A stretch of DNA of 64,000 nucleotides, taken from contig NZ_WWCK01000006.1 of the NCBI RefSeq assembly GCF_009857435.1, forward strand, positions 393,029 through 457,028, in the 5' to 3' direction. Below the pieces are notes generated by a model that was given only the letters and a program-made list of their open reading frames with translations, did not search any database and had not been told where the DNA came from. Of the stretch, positions 1 through 11,500 are shown piece by piece (within the stretch, counting starts at the first letter, position 1; every line of letters starts with the position of its first letter). Position numbers and translations under genes: made by a program. Source of the stretch: Duganella rivi (GTDB lineage Bacteria > Pseudomonadota > Gammaproteobacteria > Burkholderiales > Burkholderiaceae_D).

Positions 1-1
1 C

Positions 2-757
2 CGCGTGCTGCTGTGCCACGCGCTGGGCGTCAACCGCATCGCCCTGATCACGCAATCGGAACGCGTGCTGACTGCGGAAGAGTCGCAACGTTTCAACGCA
101 ATGGTGCAGCGCCGCCTCGATGGCGAGCCGATTGCCTACATCGTCGGCCAGCGCGAATTCTTTGGCCTGCCGTTTGCAGTCAACGAGGCCGTGCTGATTC
201 CGCGTCCCGACACCGAGCTGCTGGTCGAACTGACCGTGGACCGCGTGCCGCCGCAAGGCCGCGTGCTGGACATGGGCACCGGCAGCGGCGCCATCGCCGT
301 CTCGGTCGCACACACGCGCAAAGATGCCGACGTCACCGCGCTCGATGTCAGCCCAGATGCACTGGCAGTCGCCCAACGCAACGCCGCCAGCAACGGCGCC
401 CGCGTCACCTTCCTGCAAAGCGATTGGTACAGCGCGCTGCAAGGCGCAGCACCGTTCGACGTGATCGCATCCAACCCGCCCTACATCGCCAGCGGCGACC
501 GCCATTTGTCGGAAGGCGATTTGCGCTTTGAACCGGTGGGCGCACTGACCGACCATGCGGACGGCTTGTCCGCACTGCGCATCATCATCGCCGGCGCGCC
601 GCAGCACCTCAAGCCGCAAGGCTGGCTGCTGATGGAACACGGCTACGATCAATCGGCGGCAGTACGCGCACTGCTCACCGATGCAGGCTACACCGAAGTG
701 CAAAGCTGGCAGGACTTGGCCGGTATTGAGCGCGTGACCGGCGGCCGCCGTCCTTAA
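2..757 (+). CDS. prmC: Release factor glutamine methyltransferase PrmC (5' end outside window)
   Basis: PrmC (HemK) methylates the glutamine of the GGQ motif of peptide-chain release factors, using S-adenosylmethionine. The SAM-binding motif I is visible as VLDMGTGSGAIAVS (about 265-305), and the catalytic NPPY signature of N5-glutamine methyltransferases lies at 473-484. The frame is open to the left edge. The first in-window start-like codon (GTG at 5) falls inside the N-terminal helical domain (RVLLCHALGV), so roughly 20-30 N-terminal residues are missing and the gene begins upstream. Its stop overlaps by a few bases the stop of the convergent kinase-like gene on the other strand. Seen: motifs and open frame. 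Inferred: the missing start. Confidence 0.92.
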   Translation, partial: RVLLCHALGVNRIALITQSERVLTAEESQRFNAMVQRRLDGEPIAYIVGQREFFGLPFAVNEAVLIPRPDTELLVELTVDRVPPQGRVLDMGTGSGAIAVSVAHTRKDADVTALDVSPDALAVAQRNAASNGARVTFLQSDWYSALQGAAPFDVIASNPPYIASGDRHLSEGDLRFEPVGALTDHADGLSALRIIIAGAPQHLKPQGWLLMEHGYDQSAAVRALLTDAGYTEVQSWQDLAGIERVTGGRRP

Positions 758-1683
758 ATCCTGATCTCAAGCCGGCGGCGCAAGGCCGACAGCAGCATCG
801 CCGCTGGTGCAGGCTTGTACATCACCTCAATGAAATCGCTGGGCCGCTCGGGCGGCAGCAGCGTATGCAGCAGCACCGGCGGCGCTTCCTCGCGCGGCCA
901 GATATCCCACACGCTTTCGTCGGCGCACAGAATCAGCGAAGGATCGCGGTCGCCCGGTTCGTACTGCACGTCGAATTCCGCGCTCTCCAGAATCTCGCTC
1001 AGATAATCCTGCATCGGCTGGTGCGGCTCCAGCAACAGGATCGCGTGGCCGCTGCCGAACGGCTCCGGCCAATCGAAATGCGGCGTCGGCGGCATCGCGT
1101 CTTCTTCCTCCGCCAGCGGCGCGCGGATATCGAAACGCAAAGCATCGCCGCTTTGCTGTAAAACGCCGCCCATGGCGCGCACCAGGTGCGCCGCCACCAT
1201 CACCCCCGGCAGGATGCGATCGTCGGCCAGCGAGGCTGTCACGTCGCGCCAGGGCCCATCCGCTACGCCGGCTTGAAACGACAGCGCCACCTCGCCGTCG
1301 CCCTGCGCCAGTTGCTGCGCTTGCAGCGACAACTGGCCGCCAACATGCTCGCGCACCCGCGCCAGTACCTGTGCCAAGCGGCGCGCATCAAGCATCGCCA
1401 GCGCTGGCAAGCCAATACCGTCGTGCGTCACGTGCCGCATCAAGGCATGCAGATAGGTCGGCGCCAGCGCCAGTTCCGGCGCCTGCAATTCAAAGCGCGC
1501 GCACTCCTGCAAATCGGACAGCCACTCCAGCTGCCGCCGCGCCTCGTGCTCCATCACGCCAAGATCGGCCCAGCCGGCGCCGGCGCTGCTGGCAATGCGC
1601 GCCAGCGGTGCGCGCAAGTCGTGGTTCAAGGCCGCCAGCAAACGGGCGCGGATGCGGATGGCGTCGTCGTCGTGGCGGCTCAC
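754..1683 (-). CDS. Degenerate sensor histidine kinase with C-terminal pseudo-receiver
   Basis: About 309 aa, no signal peptide or membrane segment. The N-terminus carries a HisKA-type H-box (LNHDLRAPLARI, around residues 19-30) with a candidate phospho-accepting histidine. The following ATPase domain is degenerate. A D-x-R-x-L-x-Q-V-L stretch marks where the N-box should be, but the asparagine-rich N-box and the glycine-rich G1 box are absent; only a late LVRAMGG stretch recalls the G2 region. The last 100 residues look like a receiver fold (ILLLEPHQPMQDYLSEIL, ending with a KP-type turn) with no clear phospho-acceptor aspartate. Start and stop codons overlap the upstream receiver-AraC gene, so the two are translationally coupled. 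It may act as a phosphotransfer or scaffold partner rather than an active kinase; that role is inference. Confidence 0.7.
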   Translation of the reverse strand: MSRHDDDAIRIRARLLAALNHDLRAPLARIASSAGAGWADLGVMEHEARRQLEWLSDLQECARFELQAPELALAPTYLHALMRHVTHDGIGLPALAMLDARRLAQVLARVREHVGGQLSLQAQQLAQGDGEVALSFQAGVADGPWRDVTASLADDRILPGVMVAAHLVRAMGGVLQQSGDALRFDIRAPLAEEEDAMPPTPHFDWPEPFGSGHAILLLEPHQPMQDYLSEILESAEFDVQYEPGDRDPSLILCADESVWDIWPREEAPPVLLHTLLPPERPSDFIEVMYKPAPAAMLLSALRRRLEIRI

Positions 1684-2477
1684 GGGCGAACCGCCTGCTG
1701 GCGTATCGCCTGCCGGTAAGCGGTCGGCGTCACCTCGACGTGTTCGCGGAACGCGGTGGCAAAATTGGCGGCGCTGCGGAAGCCGGTCTGCTCGGCGATC
1801 TGCTGCACGCTCATATCGGTGTCGGCCAGTAGATGGCGTCCAAGCCGGATGCGCGCAGCGCCAAGATAGCCGAACACCGTCATGCCAACATAGCGGCGGA
1901 ACACTTGCGACAAGCGCTTCTCGTGCGTGCCGAGCGAACGCGCAATGCCGGCCAGCGTCAGCGCAGCACTGAGGTTATCGTCAATCAGGCGCATGGCGGC
2001 AGCAGCCACCACTTCATCCGGGTCATGCGGCGATGGCGCGGCGGCAGTGGCCGGCGCAGCGGCAGCGGCACGCCGCAAGCCCGCCAGTTCAAGATGGATG
2101 CGTACGCGGGCAAACACCTCGGCCGGGTGATACGGCTTGGCGACAAAATCCACCCCGCCCATTGCCAGTCCGGCCACGCGTTCATCCGGCTCGTCCAGGG
2201 AACTGAGGAAGATGATGGGTATCGCCCGTGTGGCGGGATTGGCCTTGAGCAGGCGGCAAGCCGCAAAGCCGTCCAGGCCCGGCATGCGCACGTCCAGCAG
2301 GATCAGATCGGGCGGTGAGGCTAAAGCGGCCTGGTAGCCTGCCATGCCGTCGCTGGCGCTGCGCACGTGATACAGCTGGCGCCGCAGCAAATCGGTCAGA
2401 AAGCGCAGTTCCTCCCGCTCGTCATCGACGATCAGGATACCGGGCCTAACTTGTTCAGTTGTAGTCAGGGCGAGTAT
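1680..2477 (-). CDS. Response regulator with receiver and AraC-type DNA-binding domains
   Basis: Cytosolic two-domain regulator. The N-terminal receiver has the acidic pair (ILIVDD, residues 18-19 with the start used here), the phospho-acceptor aspartate in LILLDVRMPG (about D62), a conserved serine in FLSS (about S92) and lysine in AKPY (about K114). An alanine/proline-rich linker follows, then an AraC/XylS helix-turn-helix pair (ALTLAGIARSLGTHEKRLSQ and MSVQQIAEQTGFRSAANFAT). The first standard start in frame (TTG at 2390) would delete the first beta strand and the acidic pair, so translation must begin further upstream. No ATG, GTG or TTG exists there; the best candidate is ATA at 2477, six bases after AAGGAG. 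Its 3' end overlaps the kinase-like gene. Targets unknown; the adjacent adhesin gene on the same strand is a possibility. Confidence 0.78.
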   Translation of the reverse strand: MLALTTTEQVRPGILIVDDEREELRFLTDLLRRQLYHVRSASDGMAGYQAALASPPDLILLDVRMPGLDGFAACRLLKANPATRAIPIIFLSSLDEPDERVAGLAMGGVDFVAKPYHPAEVFARVRIHLELAGLRRAAAAAPATAAAPSPHDPDEVVAAAAMRLIDDNLSAALTLAGIARSLGTHEKRLSQVFRRYVGMTVFGYLGAARIRLGRHLLADTDMSVQQIAEQTGFRSAANFATAFREHVEVTPTAYRQAIRQQAVRP

Positions 2478-2483
2478 GACGCA

Positions 2484-2489
2484 CTCCTT
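2484..2489 (-). promoter_or_regulatory. Shine-Dalgarno AAGGAG that decides a non-standard start
   Basis: On the minus strand AAGGAG is followed after six bases by ATA at 2477-2475, in frame with the receiver domain. A CTG at 2468 is the other possible start, at a poorer spacing of 15 bases. GTG overlapping the last base of the site opens only a nine-codon frame in another phase. Confidence 0.5.
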
Positions 2490-2593
2490 TTCACAAATGA
2501 AAAGAGCTACGCGCCGACTATACCTGCATTTTTTCGCCTGTTGTCTACTCCCGCTTGCAGCAAAACCGCTTTCACTTGCGCCAGAATGGCAAT

Positions 2594-5500
2594 CTACAAG
2601 CTACCAATCAAACTCATGCCGTTCGCGCCGTACTGGCTGCCGACCAAGGTGGCGTCGCTGGTAAGCAGACTCACGAGATCGGAGCGGCTATGGCTATCGA
2701 GGTAGACATCCCACTGGTTCAAGATATCGGCCGGGGCGCCCTGCTGCAAGGTGTTCAAATACAGCTGGTTGATGAAGCTGGCGTCGCTCATACCGCCGTA
2801 GGTGGCCACAAACTCGGTCGAATTCACAAACGCGGCCGCCAGCGCGCTGCCATGCAAGCCGCTATCGGCCCAGAATTTAAAGCCCGAGAAATCGCCGGCG
2901 CGGCCCAGCGTCAGGTGATACAGCATGCCGATTTCCTGCAGCGAGGCCGCACTGGCCTGCGTAAAGCTGAGATCCAGGGTAGCGTCCTTGAATTCGCCGC
3001 GCTCGATTTGCAGGACGGTGTCCTGCGCGCCGCCGGACTCCCCGAGCAGCACCTCCCCAACGCGATTCAGCGCCAGGTTGTAGCTGGCGGCCGCGCCGCT
3101 GTACACCACGGTGTCGGTGCCGTCGCCACCCACCAGGCGGTCGGCGCCGGCGCCGCCTTGCAGCCGGTCGTCGCCGGAATTGGCGATCCAGCCCTGCTCC
3201 TGGGCCAGCAACTGGCCGCCCAGCGCAAAGCCGTCGGCACTGAGCCACGCGGCTTGGTGTGCGGCGCTCAGCGCGATATCGGCCAGCACACCGGCGCGCA
3301 CTGAGGCATCGCCGGGCGCCGCATCCAGCTTGGCGATCCACGGCGCCAGCGCTGCCGCATCGGGCGGCGTGCCCAGCGTGTTCTCCAGCAGCAGCGCAAC
3401 GAAGTCGTGATTGCTCAGCGTCGCCAGGCCGTGCTGATCGGCCTCGGTCTGCGCAATAAACGCTTGCGCCAGCTGCTTCGCATCGGCAATACCATGCAGC
3501 GCCCAGAAGTTCAGGCCCGGCAAATCCGGCGCGCGGTCAAAAGCGGCGTGGTACAGCAAGGACAGCGTCTGCAGGTGCGATGCGGACGCGCCGGCGAAGG
3601 CCAGCGCGGCGACGCTGCCATTCAACTCGGCTGCAGTGACGGTCTCCATCACGGTAGCGCCGGCCAGCGCCAGCTGGTGCTGGCCCACCACCTTGCCGTC
3701 CTTCAGATAGAACTGCCACTGGCCGGCGTCGCTGCGGCCGCCCTGCAAGACGTCGTTATCGGCGCCGCCGTTCAGCACATCGTTGCCGGCGCCGCCGGCC
3801 ATGGTGTCGCGGCCGTCACCGCCGTCGAGATAGTCGTTGCCGGCCGCCGTCGCCAGCACGTCGTCGCCGCCGTTGCCGTACAAGGTGTCATTGTCGGCGC
3901 CGGTGCCCAGCACCATGCGCTGCGCCTCGCCGTCGCCGATGAAGAAGTTCTTGCCGGCGCCGCCCTGCACCGTGGCCGCGCCGATGATGGCGGCAAAGTC
4001 CAAATCATCGAGCTGCAAGCCTATGCCCTGCGGCAGCGCACGCGCATCGATCACCAGTGCGACGGCGGTATCGTCGCTGCCTTGCTGCGCGTCGTGCTGG
4101 ACGTTGCTGCCACCGGTGGCGGCGACCTCGCCGCCGTTGACCATCACCCATGCAGCGGCAGCCGCGCCGTCGGCCGACATCGTCAGCGTGGCGTGTTGCA
4201 GCCCGGTGCCGGGATCGAGGCTGTCGAGGAACTGCCTGGCCTGCGCTTCCATCGCGGCGCGCGTGGCTTGGCCAGAGGCGGTATGGTCGTCGATGCGGCC
4301 GATCAAATCGGTCAGCGCCGTCTCGCCGCTGAGCAGCACCGATGGACCGCTGGCTTCAAAGCCCACGCCCACCGGCAGGCTCACCACCAGGCTGGTACCG
4401 CGCCCCTGCGCGTTGGGCGCCAAGCCAATAGGAATGTCCGCTAGCAGCGCGTGCGAGGTGCTGGTGTCTTCCGGCCGGCTGGCCGTAATGATCGGCACCG
4501 TCACCAGGCGCGTGGCCAGGCCGGTGGCGGGATCAACCGAATCGAAGGTGTGAATCTGTACCCCGTCCACGGTCGACGGCGTACCCGGCGTGACCGGAGT
4601 ATTGGTATTGACCTGCACCACCAGCGGCGCAGCGGCCGCGCTGCCATTGCCCGCCGTGTCGGTGAACACGCCGCCGCCAATGTTGACGGTTATCGGCGTG
4701 GTGCTGTTGGCCGGCGGCGTGATGGTCACCGTGTAGGTGGTGCCGCTGCCGCTGAAGCCGGTGATCGTGCCGCCGGTGACGACCAGATCCGACGCGTGCA
4801 AGGTGGCCGCATCGCTCAGCGTCAGCGTGATCACCGCGCTGCTGCCCTGTCCCACGGTGCCGCCGCTGCTGCTCATGGTGACGGTAGGCGCGCTGGTGTC
4901 GATGGTGTAAGGCGCTGTGTAAGCGGTGCTGAAATTGCCGGCTGCATCGAGCACCCGCACGTGCAGCGTGCTGCTGCCGGACAGGGTCTTGGCGATGCTC
5001 CAGCTGGTGTCGCCGATCGAGGTCGCCACCGTCTCCCAGCTTACGCCGTTGTCCAGCGAGATCTGCACGATGTCGCCAGCCGCCAGCGGCGCGCTCAAAT
5101 TGCCGCTCAGGGTTTGCGTCGCCACATTGGTAATCAAGTCGCCGCCGACGCCGGTGTCGGTGGTAAAGCCCACCCCGCCCGCAGTGGCGGTCGGCGCCAC
5201 GGTGTCGATCTGCAGCGACGGTATGCTGGCCGACGATCCATTGTTGCCGGCTGCGTCCGTGTAAGGGCCGCTGACCGTGACGGTGGCCGAGCCGCTGGCC
5301 ACGCCTCCACTCGGTGCAAAGGTAATCGTGTACACCTTGGGATCGCTGGTCGGCGTCAGCGTGCCCAGCGTACCGCCGGTGACGTGGATCATGCTGGCAT
5401 CAAAGCCGACCGGCGGCTCGCTGAACACCAGCGTCAGTACCGCAGGCGTCACACCGTTGGCCGTTGCCATATTGCTGGTAATGGTCACGGTTGGTACCGA

Positions 5501-8500
5501 CTGATCAAGCACGTAGGCATGAACACTGTCTGCACTGTGATTACCGGCCGCATCGACCACGCGCACGCGCAGCACGCCACTGCCAGTGAGTATATGCGCA
5601 ATGTTCCAATCGATGCCGCTGACGGCAGCAGGATTCCAGGTCGCGCCGTCGTCAAACGACACCTGCACCGACTCGCCGGCTGCCAGGCTCTGCGACAGCC
5701 TGCCCGTCACGGTTTGCGACGCGGCCGTGGTAATCAGATCCGTGCCACTGCTGCCGGTGTCGCTGGAGAACGCCGGCACGCCGATGGCGGCCGCCAGCGG
5801 CGCCAGTGTATCGAAACTAATCGACGGCGGCGTGGCGCCAAGGCCGCCGTTGCCGGCAGCGTCGCTGTAGACATTCGGCGCAATGCTGATCGCCGCGCTG
5901 GCGCCAGCCACGCCCGGCGTCGGCGTAAACACTGCGGAGTACACCAGCGGGCTGACCATGGTGAAGCCGCTCAGCGTGCCGCCGCCGACAGTGATGTCGC
6001 CCACCGCAAAGCCTAGCGGTGCTTCGGTAAAGTTGAAGGTGATCAGCGCCGTTTCGCCGATCTTCAGCGTGTTGCTGCTGCTGGTGATAACGACCGACGG
6101 CGGCGCGGTGTCGACATTGATGGTGGGGCCGGTCAGGCCCAGGCCCAGGTTGCCGGCCAGGTCGGTATAGCTGCCGGCCAGCACGCTCACCGTGGTCGCC
6201 GAGGACTGGTTGATATTGGGCGTGAAGACGGCGGTGTAGACCAGCGGATTGGCGGTTGCCACGGGCGTGCTCAGGGTGCCGGCGCTGCCAACCACCGCCA
6301 GTGATGTGAGATCGAAGTTTTTCGGCGCTTCGGTAAAGGTGAAGGTCAGCGTGGCGCTCTCGCCGGATTTCAGGTTGGCGACGTTGGAGCTGACCGAAAC
6401 GCCGGTGTTGGTGGTATCGAGCACATACGGTGTCGAGGTGGCGGCGCCGTGGTTGCCGGCAGTGTCAGTCACGCGCACTTGCAAGATGCCGCTGCCGCTC
6501 AGCACCGTCACGCCGGGCAGCGCCCACGCGGTACCGGCGCTGGTGGTCGGCAGCCAGGTCGCACCGTTATCGAGCGACACCTCCACGCTCTCGCCGCTGA
6601 GCAGCGCCGCGTTCAGCGTGCCGGAGATCGATTGTCCTGCAAAATTGGTCACGAGGTCGGTGCCGCTGGTGCCGGTATCGACACTGAACACCACGCCGTT
6701 GCCAACCGTGGTCGGCGCCAGCGTGCTGTAATTGATGGTTGCGCCGGAGGCCAGCTGGCCCGCGTTGCCGGCCGCATCGGCAAAGCTGCCCGCAGCCGCG
6801 CCGACGGTGGCAACGCCCGAGCCCACCCCTGCCGTCGGCGTAAACAGCGCGGTGTACACCAGCGGATTGGCGGTTTGTCCAAAGCCGCTCAGGCTGCCGC
6901 CGGCGACGTTGATGTCGCCCAGCGTGAAGCCCAGCGGCAGTTCGCTGAAGGTGAAGGTGATGACGGCCGATTCGCCGATCTTCAAATTGGCGCTGCTGCT
7001 GGCAATGGTCAGCTGCGGCTGCGTCATATCGATGGAGATCAGCGGCGATGCGGCCGCCGCGCCGGCATTGCCCGCCAGGTCGGTGTACAAGCCCGCCGCC
7101 AGCGTCACCCCGGCCGTGCCGCTGCCCAGCGATGACGACGGCGTGAACTGTGCGGTATACACCAGCGGGTTGGAAGTCACGCCAAAGCTGCTGATCGTGC
7201 CGTTGATTTCCACCAGGTCGCTTTGCTGGAAGCCGGTCGGCGCTTCACTGAAGGTGAAGGTCAGCGTGGCTGATTCGCCGGCCTTGAGCGCACTGGCGCT
7301 GCTGGTGACGACCATGGTCGGCGCGACCAGATCCAGCACATAGCCGGCCGAGAACACCGGGCCAGCATTGCCGGCGGCATCCACCACGCGCACCTGCAAG
7401 GCGCCGCTGCCGCTCAGCGACTGCGGCGTGAGCGCCCAGCTGGTGGTGCTGGTCGACACCGCGTTCAGCCACGTGCTGCCGTTATTCAGCGAGACCTGCA
7501 CCTGTTCACCGCTCACCAGCGCCATATCCAGCGTGCCGGTAATGATTTGCGTGGTCGCGTTGGTTACCAGGTCGCTAGAACTGAAGCCGTGGTCGGCCGA
7601 GAAGCTCACTGCATTGCCGGAGACCAGCGGGGCCAGCGTATCGACTGCGATCGGCGCGCTACTGACATTGGCGCCGTTGTTGCCGGCAGCATCCGCATAC
7701 ACGCTGCCGAGCACACTGATCACGGCGTTGCCGCTGGCCGTGCCGGCGGTTGGCGTGAAGGTGGCGGTGTACACCAGCGGATTGGCGGTCGGTGTCAATG
7801 CGCTTAGCGTGCCATTGGTGGCGCCGATATCGCCCAGCGCGAACGATGCCGGTGCATCGCTGAAGGTGAACGTAATGGTGGCGGTCTCGCCGGCCTTGAG
7901 CGCGCTGGCGTTGCTGGTGATAGACAGCGTGGGCGCCAGCGTATCGATGCTGATGCCCGGCGCGCTAGCGCCGCTGCCGTTATTGCCGGCTGCATCCTGG
8001 TACAGGCCATTCCCCAGCGTGACGCTGGCGCTGCCGTTGAAACCCGGCGTCGGCGTGAATACCACCGTGAACACCGATGGATTGCCGGTGGCGGTAATCG
8101 CGCCCAGCGTGCCGCCGGTGGCAATCAAGTCGCCGAACGCGAAGCCGGCCGGCGGCTCGCTGAAAGTAAAGGTGAGGGTCGCGCTTTGTCCGCCCTTGAG
8201 CGAGGCGGTATCGCTGCTGATGCTGACCGTCGGCGCAGTGGTGTCGAGTACATAGTTGTAGGTGCTGACCGTGCCCTGGTTGCCGTTGCTGTCGGTGACG
8301 CGCACCAGCAGCGTGCCGGTGCTGGTCAGGGTTTGCCCGGACAGCGACCACGCGCTGCCGCCGGCCGGCGCGTTGGCGTTCACCCAGGTGCTGCCGTTGT
8401 TGAACGAGACTTGCACCACGTCGCCCGCCGCCAGCACGCCGCCGCCCAGCGTGCCGACGATGTTCTGCGCCGCGGTGCGGGTAATCAAATCGGTATTCGA

Positions 8501-11500
8501 ACTGCCGGTATCGGCCGAGAAGGTCACGCCGCTGCCGGCCAGTGCGGGAGCCAGCGTATCGACGCTGATCGCCGGCGAATTGCTGCCGCCGCCGCTATTG
8601 CCGGCCAGGTCGGCGTAAGCGCCGGCCGCCACGCTGACCACCGCACTGCCGGACGCCACGCCTTGCGCCGGCGTCAGCACCGCCGTGTACACCAGCGGAT
8701 TGGCAGTTTGCACCAAGCCGCTCAAGGTGCCGTTGGTGGCGCTAATGTCGCCAAGGCTGAAGGCCGCCGGCGCCTCGCTGAAGGTGAAGGTAATCAGCGC
8801 GGTGCCGGTGCTGTTGAGCGAGCTGACGTTGCTGGTGATGCTCAGCGTCGGCGCCAGCGTATCGATGCTGAGCGCCGCCATCACGCCGCCCACGCCGGGA
8901 TTGCCGAGGCTATCGGTAAACGTGCCGCTGGCAACGCTGATGGTGCCGGAGCCATTGGCGACGCCAGTGCTGGCCGTGAACACCGCCGTGTAAATCAATG
9001 GATCGCTGGTGGCGGTAAAGTTGCTAAGCGCACCACCGCCCACCACCACGTCGCCCAGCGCGAAGCCGGTCGGCGCGGTGCTGAACTTGAAGGTAATGTT
9101 GGCGGTATCGCCCGCCTTGAGCGCGGTGACATCGCTGAGGATGGACACGCCCGGCGCCACCGTGGCGTAAGTAATGGCCGCCACGGCCGCGCCAAAGCCG
9201 GCATTGGCCGCCGTATCGGTGTAGGCGCCGGGCGAAACCGAGATAGCGGCCACGCCGGCCACCTGTCCCGCGATCGGCGTGAACACCGCCGTGTACACCA
9301 GCGGGTTGGTCAAACTTTGCACCAGGGGGCTGAGCGTGCCGCCGCTGACATTGACGCTGGCGTCGCTAAAGCCGACCGGCGCTTCGCTGAAGGTGAAGGT
9401 GATAGTCGGCGTGTCGGCGCTGTTCAGCACCGACTTGCTGGAACTGATCACCAGCGTCGGCGCCGTGGTATCCAGCGTGTAGCCGGCGCTGAAGGCGGCG
9501 CCGTGGTTGCCGGCGGCATCGCTGACGCGCACCTGCACCGTGCGGCCGGCGCCGCTGCTCAGGGTCTGGCCATTCAAGCTCCAGTCGTCGGTGCCGACCG
9601 TGCCGCTGGCGGTAATCCACGTGCTGCCGTTGTTGAGCGAGATTTCCACCGTCTCGCCGGTTTGCAGTACGGCGCTGAGCTTGCCGGATAGGTCTTGCGC
9701 GGCGGCGTTGGTGATCAAGTCCGTCGCGCCGCTGTCGTTGGAGAACACCACGCTTGCGCCGGTGGTTGACGGCGCCACCGTATCCACCGAGATGCCAGGC
9801 GACGAGCCGCCCGCGCCGGCATTGCCTGCCTTGTCGGTATAGCTGCCGGCGGCGACCGCCACGGTATCGGTAACGCCGTTCTGGCCGGCCAGCGGCGTGT
9901 AAGTGGCGGTGTACACCAGCGGGTTGGCGGTGGCGGCCAGGTTGCTCACGGTGCCGTTGGCAGCGCTGATGTCGCCCAGCGTGAAGTCAGCCGGCGCTTC
10001 GCTGAAGGTGAAGGTAATGGTGGCCGTCTCGCCGGCCTTGACCGCGCTGACGTTGCTGCTGATGCTGACCGTCGGCGCCGTCGTATCGAACACGTAGCTG
10101 ACCGAATAGGCCGTGCCGTGGTTGCCGGCGCCATCGCTCACGCGTACCTTGAGCGTATCGCTGCCGGAAAGCGATTGGCCGCTCAAGCTCCAAGCGCCTG
10201 CGCCGCTGGTGGCGGTGTTCCAGCTAACGCCGTTGTCCAGCGAGACTTCCACGTACTCGCCCGCCCCCAGCACGCCGGCCAGCGTGCCGCTGATGGTCTG
10301 CCCGCTGGCATTGGTCACCAGGTCGGTGCTGCTGCTGCCGTTATCGGCCGAGAAAATTACCGAGTTGGCGACAGCCACCGGCGGCAGCGTATCGATGCTG
10401 ATCGGCGGCGTGAGCGCCGCAGTCGCCGCGTTACCGGCGGCATCGGTGAATGCGCCGCTGGCGACGGTAATGCTGGCCGAGGTGTTCTGGATGCCGGCGG
10501 TTGGCGTGAACGTCGCCGTGTACACCAGCGGATTGCCGGCGCTGACAGTCAGCCCGCTCAGCACACCGCCGGTGGTGACCACGTCGGCAGCGGTAAAGCC
10601 CAGCGGCACCTCGCTGAACGTGAACGTGACACTGGCCGTTTCGCCGGCCTTGACCGCACTGACGTTGCTGGTGATGGTGACCGTCGGCGCCAGCGTATCG
10701 ATGCTGATGGCTGGCGCACTCGCGCCGCCGCCGCTGTTGCCGAAAGCGTCCGTGTAAGTACCGGCGCCAACGCTGATGTTCGCCGCGCCGGAGGACAGGT
10801 TGGCGTCCGGCGTGAACACCGCCGTGTACACCAGCGGATTGGCGGTGGCGGTAAAGCCGCTTAGCGTGCCATTGCTGTAATTGATGTCGGCGGCGGCAAA
10901 GCCGGTCGGCGGCGTGCTGAAGGTGAAGGTCAGCGTGGCCGTTTCACCGGCCTTGAGCGCGACGTCGTTGCTGGTGATGAGCAGCGTGGGCAGGGTGGTG
11001 TTGATGGTGATCGGCACCACCGCGCTGGCCTGGCCGCTGTTGCCGGCCGCGTCGATATAGCCGTTGGCCTTGACCTGCGCAGTGGCGGTGACACCGGACT
11101 GGCTCGCGCTGGGGGTGAAGATAGCCGTGTAAATCTTCGGATCGGCGGTGGCGGCCAGCCCGCTGACCGTGCCGCCGCTCACCGTCAGCGAAGAGGCGCT
11201 GAAGTTGTACGGCGCTTCGCTAAAGCTGAAGGTCAGCGTGGCAGTCTGGCCGGCGCGCAGCGCGCCAAGGTCGCTCGTCACCGTGACCGTCGGCGCGGTG
11301 TTGTCGAAGGTATAGGCCGTGCTGAAGACCGTGCCGTGATTGCCGGCAGCGTCGTTGACGCGCACCTGCACCGTGTCGCTGGCGGTCAGCGTGCGGCCGC
11401 TCAAGCTCCACGTGTTGGCGCTGGCGCCGCTGCCCGCCGTCGCATTCACCCAGGTGGTGCCATGGTCCAGCGACACTTGCACAACTTCGCCCGCCAGCAG

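Noticed and set aside
4451..6016. Long plus-strand open frame opposite the adhesin repeats
   Set aside because: A compositional shadow of the repeated gene; it shows only arginine/glycine-rich sequence.
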